Below the pieces are notes generated by a model. The model saw nothing but the letters and a program-made list of their open reading frames with translations, was not told the DNA's origin and ran no database searches. A stretch of DNA of 64,000 nt, taken from contig OX411547.1 of assembly GCA_948146395.1 (NCBI GenBank), positions 33,377,868 through 33,441,867 of the forward strand, in the 5' to 3' direction. Both the position numbers and the translations under genes were made by a program. Shown here piece by piece: positions 1 through 13,600 of the stretch; positions within the stretch are counted from its first letter, which is position 1, and every line of letters starts with the position of its first letter. The DNA comes from Fragum whitleyi. Its lineage: Eukaryota > Mollusca > Bivalvia > Cardiida > Cardiidae.

Positions 1-3000
1 CAACATGAAGGCAAAAAAAAAAACACTAATAATACCATGAACAAGACGTGTTTGTGGAAATCAAATGCCCCCGATTCAACAAACTTTTCAAAATTTTTCC
101 TCGGCGGATGACCTTGGCTGTTGTCACTTGACCTTGACCTTGGTATCTGTGGCTGCTTATAAAGGACATATAATGAATATCTCAAATACTAACACTGTTT
201 CTTGAAGTAATTGACAATATACGGTTTTCGGTTTTGTGTTTTTTGTTTGTTTTTAGTTTGATCTCGGTTTTTGACCTTAACCTTATCACGTGACCTTCAA
301 CTTGCAACAGTGCTATGAGGCTGATTATGCTTGATTGATTGCTGTCATATTATTTCATATTGGGTACGCATGTACTTGTCAGGTTATTTAATCTCCAAGT
401 TTCTGAAAGGTTCATGCAAAAATATGTAATTAAGGTATGACATATGTTTCTATTTTTGTCACTCAATCTTAAAGAAAATGGTAGAATGTTCTAGAAGTGA
501 TTGACTTTCTATATAAGCATGTAAATTGATAGAACGGGGTATTTGTGAGATAAACTTTTAAGGTGTTATGTACATGTCTATTCTGGGATTTTTATGTGAA
601 TTTGTTAGTAGTGATTAAAGTATATGGTTAGATAATTAAACACTTAACAGTTTGGGATTATATAAGTGGATTATGATTTTGTAAACATTTTTGTAAAGGA
701 TTCGCATACGGACAGAATTTTGGATTATCAACAGAGATAAGTAGCTATTATTTTGTCTTTAAGTTTTTTGTTGTTTGATTTTGTAAATAAAACTATCAAA
801 TTGTAAGCCGTGTTTGTTTGACTTCTGCTGGTCCATAACAACAGCAGATGCATATCATCGTACATATCATAACACCTAATCTTAAATAGGCTTAAATTGT
901 TTGACATTGTTAAGTTTGTTGGTTTAGTTTTGCAGACAGACAGATACACCGACCGAAATATGGAAAGACGGGCAGACAGACGGACAACGGTTAAACAATA
1001 TGTCCCCAATATTCGATGCTGGTTTTGACTTGATAGTTCTGTACATGACATGAATCTAAACGTAAGAACAAATACTCTTCTGCATGTAGGTAAAAGGTCA
1101 ACAAAGATCGTCACTAACTTCTTTGAGTAAGGAGTCCATTGGACTCCTAGCTTCTCAAATTAAGGAGTCCAAGCTCAAAGTGGGAATTCAGAATTTAATT
1201 ATGGGAGATCATTATGGAAAGGAAGAAATTGCTGAGCAAAGGTATTTTTTTCTTTTCCACAATGATCTCCCGAAGAGTTTTTTTCAAAATACTATTAGAT
1301 GCAAGCAAATGTTATTTTCCACAATGTTTGAAGTGAATCTACATTGAACAGAAAACCGTAATGTGTATTTTGTTTATATTGTGTTCTTGTGAGTCCACTG
1401 GATTTCTTATTTGGGAAATGAAAGAGTTCCGACTGGTCAACAAGGAGTCTCGGACTCCTAGACTCCCCTTAGTGTCAAACCCATGACTCATGGGCAAGGC
1501 CATAAAAAATTACTTTATTATTTAAATAATTTATTATAAGTTTTTAAAAGACTGGTCGCTGTAGTGTAGCACTTGCTTTGTTACATGGCTTTGCGACCAT
1601 TTTTAAATAAAAGAACATGAAATTCCGTTGAGACACGAAGACGATACAATGCGAGGGCTTGTGTATTTTCGAGTTGGACGAAAGAACAAGTTTCGCTGTA
1701 ATTTGGAATCGCAAGCTAGTAGATTCTTAGTTCAAATGATGGACAGTCATACAGAAAGGTGGATGGACAGATATCGGTACGGCAAATGACTAAATTCGTA
1801 AAATGACGGTTTTGGGTATGTGTAATCTGTTTTTTTTTTTTTTTTTGTTTTTTAAACTTTTATGAAATTTAAGATCTGTACCTTTGTGTAACAAAATGAT
1901 GTTTAAAGTTTGTTCGTTCCTGAGATCAAAGTAATGAAGTTTTCTACTTTTTTCAATATGAGTTAAACGAACATATATATATATATCTGCTATATAAATG
2001 CATTACAAAGTAAGGGTAATTATATTGCGTTCTAAGAAAAATCGATCTTTTGAATGGATAGGGTCTAATTTTCTTGACTGTGAAAGTTGTATTTAAAATG
2101 ACCCAAAAGCATATGTATTTGAGAATACAAAGCATATTCGTGAGTTTATAAAGAAACACCTCTTGTGTTTTGAAAAAAATGGATATCTTATCAGATTTAA
2201 TGTAATATGCATATAGAATTGTTTCAACTGCATCTTAAAAAACGACAAAATAAAAATTCAGATTCTTTTTTTTTGCCAAAAAATTGCATCGGTACAAATA
2301 TTTAAAAGAAAATGAAGAATATAGATAGAGTTTAATTTAATTTTCTTAAAAAAAAAGATAAAGATTTTATAATTGTAAATTTTGTATTGGGACATTGGCT
2401 TTGTTACGATGATAGCTAAAGAATTCATTCTCAAAACAATGAATTTATTCATAACGTGCATTTTTATGAAATATTGCCATATTTAACATGCTTTGGTCTT
2501 GCAGTCTCCGGTTTTTATAAAAATTTAACCGAAATGTAGATACCTATGCAAACTTTTAAAATTGACTTTAATAATGTTTCTTTGTGATCTGGTTACCTTG
2601 GCAACCGACAATGAAATTAAAACAGATATTTTATCAATTATGAATGGTCATTATCAATGATATTGGTGGAATATTTTCTATAAACCCTGTAGATATACAC
2701 CCAAAAATTTTAGAAAAAATGTTGCGTGTTATCTAATATAGTTACAAAGACAGGTTTAAATAACAACAAAAATATCTTAATTTAATTAATTTATTTTCAA
2801 ATTGTTTTACTTTTCCCTATTTTACTACCATCTTAATTTGCTTATGTTAAGGGAATCTTATTTGTTTAAATAACAAGTTATCACCCCTCCAATTGCTTTG
2901 GGTGTAAGTTACCTTGGCAACGGTAGCTATAGGCTAAATCATACTCAGCAATATTAAAAAATATTATACGTCTAGGTCACTTAAAAGTTTAAAACCATGA

Positions 3001-4648
3001 TGAACAGACAATAAATGTTGGTATATATCTAACATAGAGATCTATAGAGATCTATAGAGATCAAAAATCGTGAAAAAAATGTTGGGACTATATATATGTT
3101 ATACCCTAAAAAATATGATTTCACTATTGATAAAGATTCATTAATCACCTATCAAAATATATGTAAAAAGATAAATCTGATTAATGTAGCTATTGTATTT
3201 TGAACATAATATATGAAATTTAAGTAAATTTCTATCAGTAAATGAAAACAGTTCCCTTATTCAAGGAACTTAATTGATATTCAACAGGTCATTCTTCAGT
3301 CCAACAGCATTTATTACTCGCAACTATATTATAAATCAGCAATGACTTCTAAAATTGATTCATTTTTACACTACGATGAATATTTATCTATAATTTGACA
3401 ATCAGGGGGGGGGGGGGGGGGGAAGTCATGCGAATTTTTCTTCAAGGTTAATATATTGGATATGTTTTTCAACTTATTGATTTGCCTGAAGGCCGTTTAA
3501 AAGAACATTTCACCGAAGCATTAATGTTTAAAGCATAGTTCCCGCTTATCTTAAAATTTTTTAGGACAATTTACAATTTAATTACCACATCTGGATTCTA
3601 GTTTCGTCCACAAAGCTATGTGTTTAAATTAATCCACGAAATTAAAGGATCATTCATGTGAAATTTGTCTGAAATCTATCTAGATAGAGGATCGCCAGAA
3701 ACCGATATCCATAAGAATGGGGAAATTCCATTTTTTAGCTATGAAAATAATTTCCTAAGTCACAAAAAGATCTTTCCTGTAAAGCTATGTTTCCACTGTT
3801 TATTTAAAAATAGTTAAATCTAAGAAATAAATTCTATCTGGCATTCGGAAGCAGTTTGTATAAATTTGTTTGAAGAGAAGAATGCAACCAGGGGCCCGGG
3901 CTGACGAACAGTGTCGTTACAATATCTCTTGTAGACCAGTGGAGTTTAAACTGGAGCTTACCGTAGCAAAGTCCGAAAGTAACTCCTTCAACGTCAGATA
4001 GGTGGTCAGATGTCAAATAGCCGCCACAGCCACCAAAATGTATTTCCCACTGAACAAAGAACTTGTCGGCTATATTTCGATCAGAAGGTAATGGCGATGC
4101 GTCTGTCTTCCATCTAGACACGGTGCCTTGTGAATCACCGGCAACTCGACCAGTGGTTGGCACATTGGCTGCATTAAACAATAGTACGAAATAATTATTT
4201 TGATTTCCATCGCAGTTGATGAAAGTAACATCTGTCCCATTAACGCTGTATCCATTGGTATCATCGTCATTCACTGATGATGTTTCCAATAGTCCAACAT
4301 AGAGATAAGGGGACATGGCAATATTCGTAATGTTGTTATAACCGATATTTGAGTTGTACTGAATAGTAATATTGATGTCGGCGAAGTCAGATATCTGTCC
4401 ATAAACTACCTGATATTGGATTCCATCTGTGCGTTTGTGTCTAACAAGGATTTCGTTGTTGTTGTTGTAAAGATCGCCAATGTTTATTGTTGTTAGGTCT
4501 GTTTTAGCTATGTAGGTATAGATGCGATCAGGAAAGAATTCACAATAAACGACATAAGTTTCGCCATTACCATTATCTATTGTATACTCGCCGTTAGGTG
4601 GGTTATCGTTTTGGTAATAGACATCTAAACAAGACGAAAATGTCAAAC
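1..4648. repeat. Segmental duplication, copy 1
   Basis: Sequence from the window start to the GON exon A matches 5291-6536 plus 16435-19044 in the same order and orientation, with small indels. One is an extra stretch of about 530 bp here (roughly 309-841) that is absent from copy 2, between CAACAG direct repeats. Another is about 200-300 bp around 1290-1530. Inside are an inverted pearl-like repeat end (GACAGACAG tract near 940-990), a foldback-like GGACTCC family (about 1120-1480) and an 18-G run at 3405-3422. The duplication may extend left of the window. Confidence 0.8.
3962..4648 (-). CDS. GON-like domain exon, copy A
   Basis: An open frame of 687 nt bounded by a CAG acceptor (4651-4649) and a GTAAGC donor (3961-3956), phase 1-1. 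It carries SSCLDVYYQNDNPPNGEY, VVYCEFFPD, FINCDGNQNNYFVLLF and GGCGGYLTSDH, the same landmarks as copies B and C. Open sequence continues past the donor to 3834, but the conserved donor in all three copies and loss of similarity to copy C there show that this is intron. No further exon was found between 1 and 3961, so the gene's last exon is outside the window or too short to recognise. Confidence 0.5.
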
Positions 4649-7600
4649 CTGAAAAAAAGAAATAGAAACCCAAGTCTTAAAAGGACCTAAAACACCATTT
4701 TTTTACTTTGAATAATCTTTGTCAAATAAATGATTATTGAACGTATAATAGGCTTGAAATAATTGGCTACTACCATGGTATGGTTGTGTTTAATCTTAAT
4801 TTATGATAGACATCATTTATGTTGTTAAGTGATGCGTATTGCTGATACTTTCAGAGTAAAGAAATATGAATATGATATCTTGAATAGGATAGAAATCTAT
4901 TATGACTACTTAATGTACTTTTTGAAAACGGTCGTACTAGCGGGATAGTCTATTTTCAGGGGTGTGGTCAGTATGAACCCCCGTATCACTTATCCTTTCG
5001 GCCAAAAATCAATTTTTCGTTTGCGAAGCGACAGCATTGTTTCCTTAGTGATTTCCATTACAACTCTCTCAGAATTAACCTAACGAAATTTATCATAATC
5101 AAAAGTGGCAAATGCACATGGCATAATTTGCGTTCCTGGTGTCTTGAGCAAACAATTGCCATTTCCCCCGAAATACAGTACGTTGGGTATTTTACAATCC
5201 AATTATTCACTTGCAGCCTTTTTATTGCTTATTGTCTTAGACATGACGAAGATTGGACCATAATAGATAAATAATAAAAAAAACAAGAGGCAACATGAAG
5301 GGGTATCATGAAGGCAAAAAAAACCCTACTGATACCATGAACAAGACGTGTTTGTGGAACTCAAATGCCCCCGATTCAACAAAATTTTTCCTTGACGGAT
5401 GACCTTGTCCGTTGTCACTTGACCTTGGTATCTGTGGCTGCTTATAAAGGACATCTATGAATATCGCAAATACTAACACTATTTCTTGAAGTAATTGACA
5501 ATATTAGGTTTTCGGTTTTGTGTTTTTTTTTAGTTTGACCTCGATTTGTGACCTTAACCTTATCACATGACCTTCAACTTGCAACAGCAGATGCATATCA
5601 TCGTGCATATCTTAACACTTAATCCTAAATAGGCTTACATTGATTGACATTGGTAAGTTTTTTGGTTTAGTTTAACAGACAGACAGACAAACCGACCGAA
5701 ATATGGAAAGACGGACAGACAGACGGACAACGGTTAAACAATATGTCCCCAATCTTCGATGCTGGATTTGACTTGATATTTCTGTTCATGACATAAATCT
5801 TAACGTAAGAACAAATACTCTTCTGCATGCGGGTAAAAGGTCGACATAGATCGTCACTAACTTCTTTGAGTAAGGAGCCCATTGGACTCCCAACTTCTGA
5901 AATTAAGGAGTCCAAGCTCAAAGTGGAAAGTCTGAATTTTATTATGGGAGAGCATTGTTGAAAACAAGATATTGCTCAGCAAAAGCAATTTCTTCTTTTC
6001 CACAATGATTTCCCAAAGAGTAAATGATTTTTTTTAAAATACTATAAAAAAATTCATGATAATTTATATTATTCATTATAAATTTTGGTCGCTATAGTGT
6101 ATCACTATGCTTTGTTACATGGCTTTGCGACCATTTTTAAATAAAAGAACATGAAATTCCGTTGAGACACAAAGACGATACAATGCGAGGGCTTTTGTAT
6201 TTTTGAGATGGACGAAAGAACAAGTTTCGCTGTAATTTGGAATTACAAGTTAATAGATTCTTAGCTGAAATGACAGTCATACAGAAAGGCGGATTGGCAG
6301 ATAACAGTGCAGCAAATGACTAAATTCATGAAATGATGATTTTGGGTATGTGTTATCTTTTTTTACTAAACTGTTATATAATGGAAGATCTGTACCTTTG
6401 TGTAGCAAAATGTTGTAAGGTAGTTTGTTCCTGATATCAAAGTAATGCAGTTTTCTACTTTTTTTTAAATATGAGTTAAAAGAACATAGATATATCTGCT
6501 ATATAAATGCATTACAAGGTAAGGGTAATTATATTGGTAACCGGTTGTTAGGGCCCGCAGTTTATTGGGCCTAGTTTTTTTGGCCATAGTTGTTTGGGCC
6601 CCATGTTGATATGGCCTATAATTTCCTAGTTGTTTCGGCCCAAATTTTATTTTGTATAAACATTTATATAATTTCTTCAGAGAACTACTACCGAATAAAA
6701 AATTTAACCCTAAACCAGACAACAATGCTTTTGGCATAATGAATAACGATAAAGAAAACTGTTTGTACATTTGCTTTATTTTATACTCATAAGTTAATTC
6801 AAATCATTTACTATTTTTTCTAATCGGGTCATTCATTCAATTGATTTCATTTTGTTTCATAATTATTTGATACTTGTTTTATTACGTTTCATGTAAATTT
6901 TATTTTCATTATTTATCTCATTTTCTTTTTAATTTATCAATTTATTTATTCATAAGTCTCTTATAATTCTATATGTGAATGGTCATGTACTTTTAAATGT
7001 TTGTATAAATGTTTGTAAATGACGTACATGAATGAGACTATAATAAAGAGATATATATAAATCATCTAATTTGTTTGTTCGTTTGTTCATTCTTTTGTTT
7101 GTCAACTTCATTTTATTCAAACACCTTGATTTCTGATTTTATTCGAAGATCATATCAGATGACAGACCGACTGAAGTGAAAAATGAGAAATCATAGGATT
7201 TTATTATTGACAAATTTTTTATATCTTTTCATTAGCATCTAAATTATTTTTTCGAGTATTTCTCGTTAAAAACAACAAAAAAAATGAGTTACAGACAACA
7301 AAATACAATATAGTTTAATAGCGCTGTTGGTAGTCCGTCGACTTTAATTCAAAAGGTCCCAGGTTTGATTCCCGAATGCAAAACTCACTCTTTCTGACTA
7401 TATGTCTTCCATCAACGAATTGATAGTCAAAGATCAAGGTGGAATAGCAGCTAGAGGCTAGGAAAGAATGTAATTGTAGTTCTTGGTTGAGGAATTCAGT
7501 GTTAATTGTTCCAGTCGCCACGATATCAATGGATTATTGTTAAAGGAACCATTATATACCATACATGGGTTTACATGTATATAATCCTATTTTTACCTTG

Positions 7601-10600
7601 TGCATAGTCAAAAGCAATTTGTATTGCTGATTTCAATTCAAATAAAAACTAATATATGTACAAGTAGGATATTTGATTAATTTAATACAAATTGAAATGA
7701 GTTTAGGTCATCTATTCATGTAAGTCAGTTAACAAATTATAAAATTAACGCATCATTAAATAAGATGAAATAATGAATGCATTTATTCATTAAATTAGTC
7801 TATTCTAAAATTTTGCTTCGATTTTGTTTTCTTTTATGTTCCAATTTTTTTTCTTTTTCCTTTTTTCCTTTCTTTCTTTCTTTTTTTTCTTTTTTTTTTT
7901 AACTTTTTTTTAATATTATTCATTTCATTTATTTATTTTTTTCACTTATTTATTTCTTATTTTAGCATATTTTCACCCAAATATATGATATCACTTAACA
8001 TCAATTTAATCTTAGAGGATGTTTAATTGACACTGCATGATAATTAAATGCCCAACATGTGGCACAATTATGATAATTGGAGAGCAATAAACCACAGTAC
8101 ATGTATATCAATTACATCATGTGAAGTCTAGAATGTGTACTGTTTTATTATTTGTCAACAAGAGTTAAAATCACTTACACTTGCCTACATGTACATGTCC
8201 TTGCATGTGTAAATAACAATAGCTGTCGGAGGACAGCGAAGTTCTGTTATAACCCGTTTTGGAAAAAAAAAACTTTTTGAAATAAGCTATTTCAAAGTGG
8301 GTTGGCGAGGCACAATGTGTATTTCAATTCGATACCGACTCATTTTGAAATAAAACTCCATTTTGAAACAAAATGTTTCGCCTCTCAAGGAAACAACAAC
8401 TCAATGTCGAAAAATGCTGTATCAATACACTTGTGGCAACCGGTAGCATTATGACAATTTGATTTTTAGCTCACCTGAGCACGAAGTGCTCATGTGAGCT
8501 ATTGTGATCACCTTTCATCCGGCGTCCGTCCGTCGGTCGTCGGTCCTCGTCCGTCGTCCGGCGTCCGTCAACAATTTCTTTAAACGACATCTCCTCCTAA
8601 ACTACTAGGCCAATTAACACCAAATTTTACAGAAATGTTGCTTAGGTGGTCCCCTTCAAAAATAGCTAAAAGAATTGAAATCCATGAAAAACTCTGGTTG
8701 CTATGGCAACAAAAGTGAAATTTTAAGAAAATCTTTAAAATTCTTTTTCTTCTCAACCAGTAGTCCTACAGACTTAAAACTTGGCATGGATGATCAGTTC
8801 ATAGACCTGAATTAAAATAGCTAAAATCATATCTTTTGGGCCACCAGCTGCGGAGCACCAGGGGGGAGGGGGTAGTACTTTGGGTAAATTTTGTTATCTT
8901 TAAGCTTCTTGTTCTTCGGAACCAGGAGCCCTACAGACTTGAAAATTGGCATGGATGATCAGCTTATAGGCCTTAATAAAAATAGCTAAAATCATATCTG
9001 TTGGGCTGCCAGGTGCGGAGCACCAGGGGGGGAGGGGGTAGTACTTTGGTGAAAATTTTGTAATCTTTAACCTTCTTCTTCTTCTGAACCAGGAGCCTGA
9101 CAGATTTGAATATTGGCATGGATGATCAGAATATGGACCTTTATATAAATAGCTAAAATCATGACTGTTGATTCACCAGGTGCGGAGCACCAGGGGGGAG
9201 AGGGTAGTACTTTTGTGAAAATTTTGTAATCTTTAACCTTCTTCTTCTTCTGAACCAGGAGCCCTACAGACTTGAAAATTGGCATGGATGATCAGCTTAT
9301 AGACCTGAATAAAAATAGCTAAAATCATATCTGTTAGGCTGCCAGGTGCAGAGCACCAGGGGGGAGGGGGTAGTACTTTTGTGAAAATTTTGTAATCTTT
9401 AACCTTCTTCTTCTTCTGAACCAGGAGCCTGACAGATTTGAATATTGGCAGGGATGATCAGAATATGGACCTTTATATAAATAGATAAAATCACGACTGT
9501 TGATTCACCAGGTGCGGAGCACCAGGGGGGAGAGGGTAGTACTTTGGTGAAAATTTGGTAATCTTTAACCTTCTTCTTCTTCTGAACCAGGAGCCCTACA
9601 GACTTGAAAATTGGCATGGAGGATCAGCTCATAGACCTTAATAAAAATAGCTAAAATCATGACTGTAATGCCACCAGGTGCGGAGCACCAGGGGGGAGGG
9701 GGTAGTACTTTTGTGAAAATTTTGTAACTTTAACCTTCATCTTCTAATGAACCAGGAGCCCTACAGACTTCAATATTGGCATGGATGATAAGCTTATGGA
9801 TCTAAACTAAATACCTAAAATCATGAATGAAGGGCCACCAGATGCGGAGCATTAGGGGGGAGGGGGTAGTACTTTGGATCAATTTTGAATTCTTTAACCT
9901 TATTCTTCTCCTGGATCAGGAACCCTACAGACTTGAAAATTGTCATGGGTGATCAATATATTGACATTAATAAAAGTAGCTAAAATCATGACTGTAGGGT
10001 CACCAGGTGCTGAGTGTCTTGGGGAGGGGGTAGTACTTTGGATCATTTTTGAAATCTTTAAACTTCTTCTAATGAACCAGGAGTCCTACAGACTTGAAAA
10101 TTGGTATGAATGATCAGCATATGGACAATAATTGAATTAGCTAAAATCATGACTATTGATTCACCAGGTGCAGAGCATCTTGGGGGAGTGCTTTGTTGAG
10201 AATTTTGAATCCCTACAGCCTTTATATTTGACATGGATTGATCAACTCATTAAAGAAAACTTGAAAAGTCTCAGACTCAGCCTGTATATCTGGCATAGAT
10301 TAGCTGATCACAGACCTTTTATGAAAAACGCTTAAATAAATAATGACCAGGGGAGGAGCAGGGGGGGGGGGGATTTTTTCAAATGTTATCTGATTGAATA
10401 AGTGAAAATATCTTTTTCTGTGGTTGCATGGACATACCTAGGTAATGAAGCTTTTTTCTCAGGTGAGCGACCCAGGGCCAACGGCCCTCTTGTTCCGAGA
10501 CAGTTTTCCAATGAAAACCCCTTTAAAATCTCTTTTAAAAATACTTCAAAACCAGTTAAATGTTATTACAAAAAGGGTTTTGACCAGTTCAACCCGTTTT

Positions 10601-13600
10601 GAAAAACATACCTTGGTTTGAAATAAACTTAAAGTATAATATTGAAATGAAATAAGAAGGTACAACTTACCTTAAAATGCCATAAAATAATTTTTCTTTG
10701 TCAAAAGGCTGATATTATAGTCACAGAAGCATGCGCAAAGTTTCCAAGCAATACCTTCAGTTCAAACAGAAATATCACAGATAAACAACAGTTGCGTATA
10801 AAAAACTCTTGCACGTAAAAACTTAACCAAAGCATTACGCCGACGCCTGAGTGACTGTATTAGGCCCCCCCTTTTTCTACGAATAGTCGAGCTATAAAGA
10901 AAAAAATAGAGATAGTAATTCAAACAAGAAATGAAGTTAAACAGAAAATAGTCCAAACCCCTGGAAATATTGGTAATAAATCAGCAATTAGTCCGGCAGA
11001 AATCTAGCTTGACCCGGAAGTAGGGTTCAAAGTTTTTTTCTTGAGTGATTCTTGTAGCTAAGGCCTTCCTAAACAAGAATCTGGCTGATGACATCTTGTC
11101 ATCATTGAGCATTTTGAGAAAATCGAGATGGCAGCCAGGACTATTGAATGTTACACCAACAGCTCGGTAGATCACAATGACGACCTTTTAGATTTTTTGT
11201 GTATTTAATTTGCTGTTTAAGTTCGAGATTAAAGGATTTGACATAATTAATGCATGTAATGATATTAGAAATTAGTATAGTAGTCAAGATGGTAGCCAAA
11301 TCGAATTATTAAATGGCATTAAAGTATTTCTTGACCCATGTGACATAAGAATCATAGGAAAAGGTTTAAGGGCTCCTTCAGTAAACATTTTGAAAGTGGT
11401 TTTAAGCCTTCTAAATATCAGGCAAAAGACAACTCTCATCCTTTGTTACATAAATTCTTGATTTGAAGATGGCAGCCATAAAAGAGAAGATTCTAAGTCA
11501 ATTATGTTTTAATCGGGAGCTTAGAAAAAATGTGCCTATATCAATAATTTCAAGACCAGTTTCAAAGTTGTTTTGAAAATTCATGCCTTAAATGATAGAT
11601 AGCATTCGAGATGGCAGCCAAGGATTATACCTGAAAGAACTTTTGAGGTAACATAGTTATATAAGAAAATGATCCATATTTATTTATGAAAGTACAGGTC
11701 ATCATTTTGAAATAAGAAAAGTTACATATGCAATATAAAAAGTATATAAATATAAAAAGTATTTTTGTGTACGAAGATGACAGCCAATACACAGCATGAA
11801 TATTGCATTTCCATTGGTGTTACATGTTTTGTCAACTAAAAATATAATATTTGCAAGATTCATACGTAGACAATCACTTTGATTTGAATTATCTTTCAGG
11901 AAAGACAAAAAGGAAGCCAACAATACATCCCATAAACATGAATAACTAAATAGAAGTCAGTTCACTTGTAGCATCATACCATTATACGTATTTTAGTGAA
12001 CAATGCAAAACACTTTTGTTGCATGGTAATTGAAAATAAAACTCTGTTTGCTTTGCGAGAAAATTATTGCACAACAAAATATATTCATCTCATATCGATG
12101 GATTGGCACAAAACAGTTGAACCTCACTATAAATATAAAGGCAGTAAGAACTGTTTTGTGCTGAATCATAGATATGGTCAAATACTGACAAAATTCTTTT
12201 AGGAATATTTGAAAGAATCGTTGTTATTTTGATTGAATATAATTCTTTTTTATCTGTATCTTTTTCGCTAGTTTGGTTAGGATATGTTACGTTGCGCTTA
12301 AGATTATTAATATCATTTTCATGATAGCCATTTAATATAATTGCCAGAGTTTCTTTATGGAATTTCTATAGATTCATTGTAGCCTACCTATCAAACCACA
12401 TTCATATCAGTATGTATAGTCATATGTGTTTATTAGTGGAAAATAATTTGTTCCGCTAATGCTTATTTAGCACTACAAAAAAAGTTTTAGTGGTCAATTT
12501 AAATTACATGTTCACAACCGCTCAACATGTCATGTAAGCATGATGATTGGCTATTCTGTGTTACCCTGGTGCATTGGGTAATGATTGAAAACATGCAATG
12601 TACTCCCTGAATTTGTCTTTGCCACAACTGCGAGCTCTGTTCAAACTACATGTATGTAGCAAATGACTAGCACACAGAGTGACTAAAATGCTGATTTATG
12701 CACGAACCTCACATCCCCAAAATCGAGATTTGATTTATTTAAAGCATCACCAAAAATTAGCGATTCAGTGCAGCGAAATTTTGTCAAAAGTGTTTGTTCA
12801 AAAGCGCCCTTTTGCCAATCATTATCTTCATCGTTAGCATTAATTTTGATATACGACAATTTTGTAGCAGCCTTGTAGCTTTTCTGTACGGTTATAATTG
12901 TTTTCATCTTTTTGTTCATGTTGAAATTATTAACTTGGATTAATTTTCAAAGGAGTTAGCTAACACAATCGTAAGCAAATTGAGCAAATGGAAAAGTAAC
13001 AATAATGATAATTCAAAAAATATTTATAATTTCTAATTAAAAAACATTGAATCAAGCAGTAAATAAAAAGACACCAATAACAAGACTATGTCGGTAGACA
13101 TAGAACTAACATATTTTAAGAAAGTGGCCATTGTTGTCTATATTGTAATAGCAAATTTATACTCAATTATATACTCACACACAAAGAAAATGCACCACAC
13201 GATATATATTTATTTGCATATTTGAATATCAACTTGTAAGGATCTACAATAGACCATTTACTACACAATAATACATGAATGGCTGTAACCTCAGACAAGG
13301 CTGTAGGTTTCTGAACCTAAGACTTTTATGGAAAAAGTTAAAAATCATAAGTCTTATATTTGCAAAAAAGGTTCGGAAAACTTTGTCACAATTCAATTTT
13401 GGGTAACATTACCACTTACTCAGTACAATACATTGGTAACCACTTTTGGAACAGCTGCCGTAGTCCGTTCAGTTGATTCGAGCATATGCTAGCGCCCATC
13501 ATCTTTTATATCTACATCTTACCATAAATGCCTCTGACAGACCTAAATATGTTGCTTTAAGTTCAAATCCCATGGAAGACTAGAAATAAGTGGTTACTTA

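Noticed and set aside
728..1114. A 128-codon minus-strand protein, with a shorter relative at 5667-5921
   Set aside because: It runs through a GACAGACAG simple-repeat tract of a duplicated mobile element and has no recognisable domain.
3834..3961. Extension of GON exon A past its donor
   Set aside because: All three copies have a GTAAG donor at the same codon, and copy C diverges there.
9067..9617. Two 72-codon frames with almost identical protein sequence
   Set aside because: They are 332 bp apart and reflect the period of the satellite array, not genes.
8500..10500. CRISPR-like array
   Set aside because: Units of about 166 bp are similar throughout rather than short identical repeats with unique spacers, and the DNA is animal.
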